A stretch of DNA of 64,000 nucleotides, from contig NZ_CP022464.2 in NCBI RefSeq assembly GCF_002234575.2, positions 5,580,001-5,644,000 on the forward strand, in the 5' to 3' direction. Positions 62,503 through 64,000 of the stretch are shown piece after piece. The stretch's first letter is position 1. Each line of letters begins with the position of its first letter. The notes below the pieces were generated by a model. The model was not told the origin of the DNA and ran no database searches. It was given only the letters and a program-made list of their open reading frames with translations. A program made the position numbers and the translations under genes. The stretch is from Enterocloster bolteae. Lineage in GTDB: Bacteria > Bacillota > Clostridia > Lachnospirales > Lachnospiraceae.

Positions 62503-62869
62503 TTTTTCGTACCCTTTTTCAGTTTACGATTCCATTTCATTTTTCTTTCATCCCCCAAAGCCTGTTTTTTCCAGCCTCCTGATTTTTCCCTTGCAGCCTT
62601 ATTTGTTTCCGCGGCTTTGTCCAGCGGGTGGAAATTATCAATTTTAAGATTTTCTTAATAATCTATTCAAAGAACATTCAAACATTCCGGAGGATTGCAT
62701 GCTATACTAAGTACATAAGAAATGCACGAATGTTTAACAACTATCCTTCAACCCTTTTTGAAAATCCGAAAATCCTAAAGAAAATTGCTCCGTACCACCT
62801 GGTACGGAGCTTTTTCTATGAATTCCATAATGTTTGACTTTCTCTATCTCCGGTATCCATCTACGGTAC
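62503..62869. other. Intergenic stretch after the tRNA
   Basis: No gene with a ribosome binding site is seen. A TATACT box at 62703-62708 and a strong terminator at 62787-62815 could bound a small RNA of about 100 bases on the plus strand, but no good -35 box was found. Confidence 0.35.
62787..62815 (+). terminator. Plus-strand terminator hairpin
   Basis: A perfect 11-base-pair stem (GCTCCGTACCA / TGGTACGGAGC, 2-base centre) is followed by TTTTT. The minus-strand T-run is weaker, so it chiefly serves a plus-strand transcript that is not otherwise explained. It may also help end the HAD gene transcript. Confidence 0.8.
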
Positions 62870-63487
62870 CTATCTCCGGTTCAGCCCTGCCAGAACTTCC
62901 CTCAATTTCTCCACATTTCCATCATCAAAACAATATCCGTCCATCCCGCAGCGGCGCGCTCCCTCTATGTTAAGCTCAAGGTCATCCACAAAGAAGCATT
63001 CTTCAGGCTTCAGATGGAACCGCTCAAAGAGGTGGCCGTATATTTCCTTCTGTGGCTTCAGACACAGGACGTCGGCCGAGAACAGGATGCCGTCAAAACA
63101 GTCCACTGCGGGCAGCACGTCCTTATAGCAGCTCAAAAGGCGCACAGATGCATTGGAGCACAGATAGATGCCGTAGCCCATGGACTTAAGCCATCTTACC
63201 ACATCCTCCATTCCTTCCTTCTTATACATGTTGAACTCATGCCAGCGGTTGAAACACAGGGCGGCCAGACTGCGCTCCTCCTCTGTATCCAGGCGGGCCT
63301 GCATCTTTTTTAATGCCATATCCTCCGGCATTACTCCCAAGTCCAGCAGAATCCACTCAGGAGATACGAATATGGAAGTGCTGACCTTTTTCCTGGTCTC
63401 CTGGTCCTCTATGAAATGCCTGCACACTCCGTCCGCTATGTAGTCCACCAGGACATTTCCCATATCAAAAACAATGTTCTTAATCAT
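62870..63487 (-). CDS. HAD-superfamily phosphatase (YihX-like)
   Basis: A 205-residue HAD subfamily IA hydrolase. Motif I is FDMGNVLVDY with the nucleophile Asp8, motif II lies in LCSNAS, and motif IV is CFFVDDLELNIEGARRCGM. The glycine two residues after Asp8 is the feature of YihX-type sugar phosphatases. The substrate is not shown by context. Its upstream neighbour yajC has a separate terminator. Confidence 0.88.
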   Translation of the reverse strand: MIKNIVFDMGNVLVDYIADGVCRHFIEDQETRKKVSTSIFVSPEWILLDLGVMPEDMALKKMQARLDTEEERSLAALCFNRWHEFNMYKKEGMEDVVRWLKSMGYGIYLCSNASVRLLSCYKDVLPAVDCFDGILFSADVLCLKPQKEIYGHLFERFHLKPEECFFVDDLELNIEGARRCGMDGYCFDDGNVEKLREVLAGLNRR

Positions 63488-63558
63488 CCTATCCTCCTGC
63501 TATCTTTCATATATGATGGCTTTGCAGCCTCCAAGGGGAACATTTCACCATATTCAAA

Positions 63559-63581
63559 AACCCGGGACAAGGCCCCGGGTT
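63559..63581 (-). terminator. yajC terminator
   Basis: An 8-base-pair stem (AACCCGGG / CCCGGGTT) is followed on the minus strand by TTTTTG, 10 bases after the yajC stop. Confidence 0.8.
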
Positions 63582-63590
63582 TCACGTCTC

Positions 63591-63869
63591 TTAGGCTTCC
63601 GGTTTTTCAACCTGGATAATGGCAGCCTTCTGCATAGGAATACGGCAGTTTTTATTGTTACCGAATTCCACAATGACTGTATCATCTGTCATGTCGATGA
63701 TAACGCCATAGAATCCGCTGCTGGTGAGAATGGTATCACCAACTGCAACGCTTTCCAGCAATTCCTTCTGTCTTTGCTTCTCCTTCTTCTGAGGACGGAT
63801 TGCCATGAAATATAACATACCTCCCAGAAGAACAATATAGAGAACCCAGAACATCGGACCACTTGTCAT
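63591..63869 (-). CDS. yajC: Preprotein translocase accessory subunit YajC
   Basis: A 92-residue membrane protein associated with the SecDF-YajC complex. One transmembrane helix lies at about residues 5-25 (FWVLYIVLLGGMLYFMAI), followed by the signature RPQKKEKQRQKELLESVAVGD and a small cytoplasmic beta domain. The start at 63869 lies 8 bases from AAGGAGG; an upstream GTG at 63887 would include that site. Confidence 0.94.
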   Translation of the reverse strand: MTSGPMFWVLYIVLLGGMLYFMAIRPQKKEKQRQKELLESVAVGDTILTSSGFYGVIIDMTDDTVIVEFGNNKNCRIPMQKAAIIQVEKPEA

Positions 63870-63916
63870 TCCATTTTCCTCCTTCACACCTACCGCCGCC
63901 TCGCCGCAGTAGTTTC

Positions 63917-64000
63917 TTATTCATCAGACGCCGTACTGATCGCACGGCCGGAACCTTCCATACCGGCAAGCTTGGCCGCTTTATACTCAGCATAACGGTG
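63917..64000 (-). CDS. C-terminal end of an unidentified gene
   Basis: A frame of 27 codons enters from the right edge (HRYAEYKAAKLAGMEGSGR...TASDE) and stops at 63917, 47 bases before yajC. The protein is not recognised from this fragment. tgt is a common neighbour of yajC, but the tail does not look like Tgt. Confidence 0.5.
   Translation of the reverse strand, partial: HRYAEYKAAKLAGMEGSGRAISTASDE

Overview
The window looks like a chromosomal segment of a Gram-positive anaerobe of the family Lachnospiraceae, most like the Enterocloster (former Clostridium clostridioforme) group. The grounds are the low-GC-Firmicute style promoters and strong GGAGG ribosome binding sites, zinc-type S14, long-form HPF, a group II ECF transporter next to truA-rplM-rpsI, several secreted proteins with choline-binding-type cell-wall repeats, and abundant sugar-acid and glycoside catabolism genes. 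The family assignment is inference from gene content; no database was searched.

Layout. (1) 1-7450: an ACT-domain protein, homoserine dehydrogenase and a DUF2752 membrane protein, then prfB with its programmed +1 frameshift, then secA. An intergenic block of same-orientation DnaA-box sequences separates secA from the divergent hpf. (2) 7488-9134: an IS1182-type insertion sequence set exactly between two copies of a palindromic terminator stem-loop. (3) 9160-13240: trxB followed by a secreted NlpC/P60 hydrolase, a FabG-like reductase, and a small wall-binding protein with a MerR-type promoter. (4) 13422-38951, minus strand: rplM-rpsI, truA, the ECF transporter module (ecfT, ecfA2, ecfA1), three paralogous secreted wall-binding proteins on their own promoter, and then the S10-spc-alpha ribosomal superoperon (rpsJ to rplQ) with secY, adk, map, infA, rpmJ and rpoA embedded. 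The superoperon carries a structured rpsJ leader and a tandem 94-base repeat between secY and adk. (5) 39166-41634: a fifth wall-binding repeat protein, divergent from a SAM methyltransferase gene. (6) 41739-48997: an IclR-controlled operon with an IlvD/Edd dehydratase, a TRAP transporter, a GldA-like dehydrogenase and an RraA-like aldolase, consistent with a sugar-acid pathway. A decayed piece of the neighbouring methyltransferase gene lies on its far side. (7) 49354-59322: a LacI-controlled ABC transporter operon with two sugar-acid dehydratases (enolase-superfamily and UxuA-like), a GH1 beta-glucosidase, a Gfo/Idh oxidoreductase and a VOC protein. (8) 59377-64000: an intracellular subtilisin-like protease, adenine deaminase, tRNA-Val(CAC), a HAD phosphatase, yajC, and the end of an unidentified gene.

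The housekeeping genes form the expected translation and secretion block (ribosomal proteins, SecY, SecA, YajC, RF2, HPF). The two accessory operons are adjacent and on the same strand. Each has a recognisable promoter, palindromic operators overlapping the start of transcription, and a cognate regulator gene (iclR inside its operon, lacI divergent). The most interesting signals are the DnaA-box cluster, the IS at a duplicated terminator, the MerR-type promoter, the split of the rplQ-ecfA1 neighbourhood by wall-protein genes, the secY-adk tandem repeats, the rpsJ leader, and the two sugar-acid operons with the methyltransferase remnant between them.
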